A program made the position numbers and the translations under genes. Below the pieces are notes generated by a model. It ran no database searches and was not told the DNA's origin. It saw only the letters and a list, made by a program, of their open reading frames with translations. From Myotis daubentonii (taxonomy: Eukaryota > Chordata > Mammalia > Chiroptera > Vespertilionidae): a stretch of 64,000 bases of DNA. Position 1 is the first letter of the stretch; every line of letters starts with the position of its first letter. Of the stretch, positions 63,253-64,000 are shown one piece after another. The DNA lies in contig NC_081844.1 in the NCBI RefSeq assembly GCF_963259705.1, positions 33,545,341 to 33,609,340 on the forward strand, written 5' to 3'.

Positions 63253-64000
63253 GCAAATATTGAGTGCATTTTCTAGGCCTGGGCCTGGCTTGGGCAGCAC
63301 TGGGTCCTAGAAAGGTCCCATCACCAGACCAGGCCCTGGGGAACCCCCAGGTTGGGGGGGATGGAGCCTGACACAGACATGCCCCACCCCACCTATTGTG
63401 TAAGACTTTGAAAGATGCATAGAAGTCTATCCTGCAGGCTTGTTAACCTTGACCAGGAGCCAGACCCTTGGTCAGTCGCTGCTTGTTTGACCCATGACCT
63501 CAGGCAAATCTCTCCAAGCCTCAGTTTCCCCATCTGTCAAATGGCCATTGTGATCCTACTGTCCGGCACTGAGCACCCCAGAGTCAGCTGGAAGTAAATG
63601 ACTGACAGTTCTTCATCCAGCCTCCCGAGGTGGCGGGCCTGTCAGGTCCTGGCATGTCCTCCAGGTGGCAAAGTGTCTCTCTGCTTCTTCCACCTGAGAC
63701 ACCCGGGATGGAGACTGTGAGGACTGTTTCTCTGGGAGTTTCCTTCTCAGTCTGTGAGCCGCCCCGCCCTGCCCACCTTGCTTGCTACTTCCAGTGATGG
63801 GCCAAACTATCCACCTCCTTCGTGCATTCTTTGGATGCTGGGGTGAGGGTTCTCAGCCCTCCCCACCATGGGAAGGCGTCAGCCAGCCCTTAGCCCACCT
63901 GCAGCTCCCAGGTCACTCTTCCTAGGGCCTTGGGTAGCCCAGGCCTTTCTGCTCCATTTGGCCGGTAGTTGCTGCCCCCAGCCGGACCCTTTGACCTTCC
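63253..64000 (+). other. NDUFS7: NDUFS7 intron 7, no terminal exon found
   Basis: I searched for a frame-consistent exon beginning with the PGCPP cluster motif and saw none. Confidence 0.6.

Overview
The window is vertebrate nuclear DNA, almost certainly from a vesper bat (Vespertilionidae, e.g. Myotis, Eptesicus or Pipistrellus and relatives). This rests on dozens of tRNA-derived Ves SINEs, several HeliBat-type Helitrons (TC...CTAG ends, ATATAATAAAAGG start) and hAT MITEs of the SPIN type. Recent Helitrons and hAT elements together are a signature of this bat family among mammals. There are no bacterial, phage or CRISPR features.

Layout: 1-24,200 contains no gene I can support. It is repeat-rich DNA: a broken L1, old L1 3' ends, Ves SINEs, a 16-bp minisatellite at 10.5-10.85 kb, three full-length HeliBat copies, a MER2-like Tigger relic at 21.7-22.0 kb, and a SPIN element holding a retroviral LTR-like segment at 22.4-22.9 kb. 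At 24.2-24.8 kb a CpG island begins the plus-strand gene PWWP3A (MUM1). I could assemble 13 coding exons from 25,786 to 48,656 with consistent splice phases, giving a 672-residue protein with a PWWP domain. Its introns hold more transposons. The most notable is an antisense half-L1 (HAL1) at 38,346-40,728 with an intact 302-codon ORF1, no ORF2 and a perfect 14-bp target duplication.

From 48.7 to 54.9 kb is an intergenic run of Ves SINEs, simple repeats and one HeliBat. A tRNA-Asn(GTT) gene lies at 55,180-55,253, about 250 bp upstream of the start codon of NDUFS7, which encodes the N2-cluster subunit of mitochondrial complex I. Seven NDUFS7 coding exons are present (55,507-61,826). The last exon, with the C-terminus and the fourth cluster cysteine, lies beyond the window. 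The order PWWP3A, tRNA-Asn, NDUFS7 agrees with what I recall of human 19p13.3.

The two protein genes work in unrelated processes: PWWP3A in chromatin, NDUFS7 in respiration. I see no operon-like or novel multi-gene system. The unusual content is in the mobile elements: the HAL1, the SPIN/LTR composite, the HeliBats and several structured repeats.
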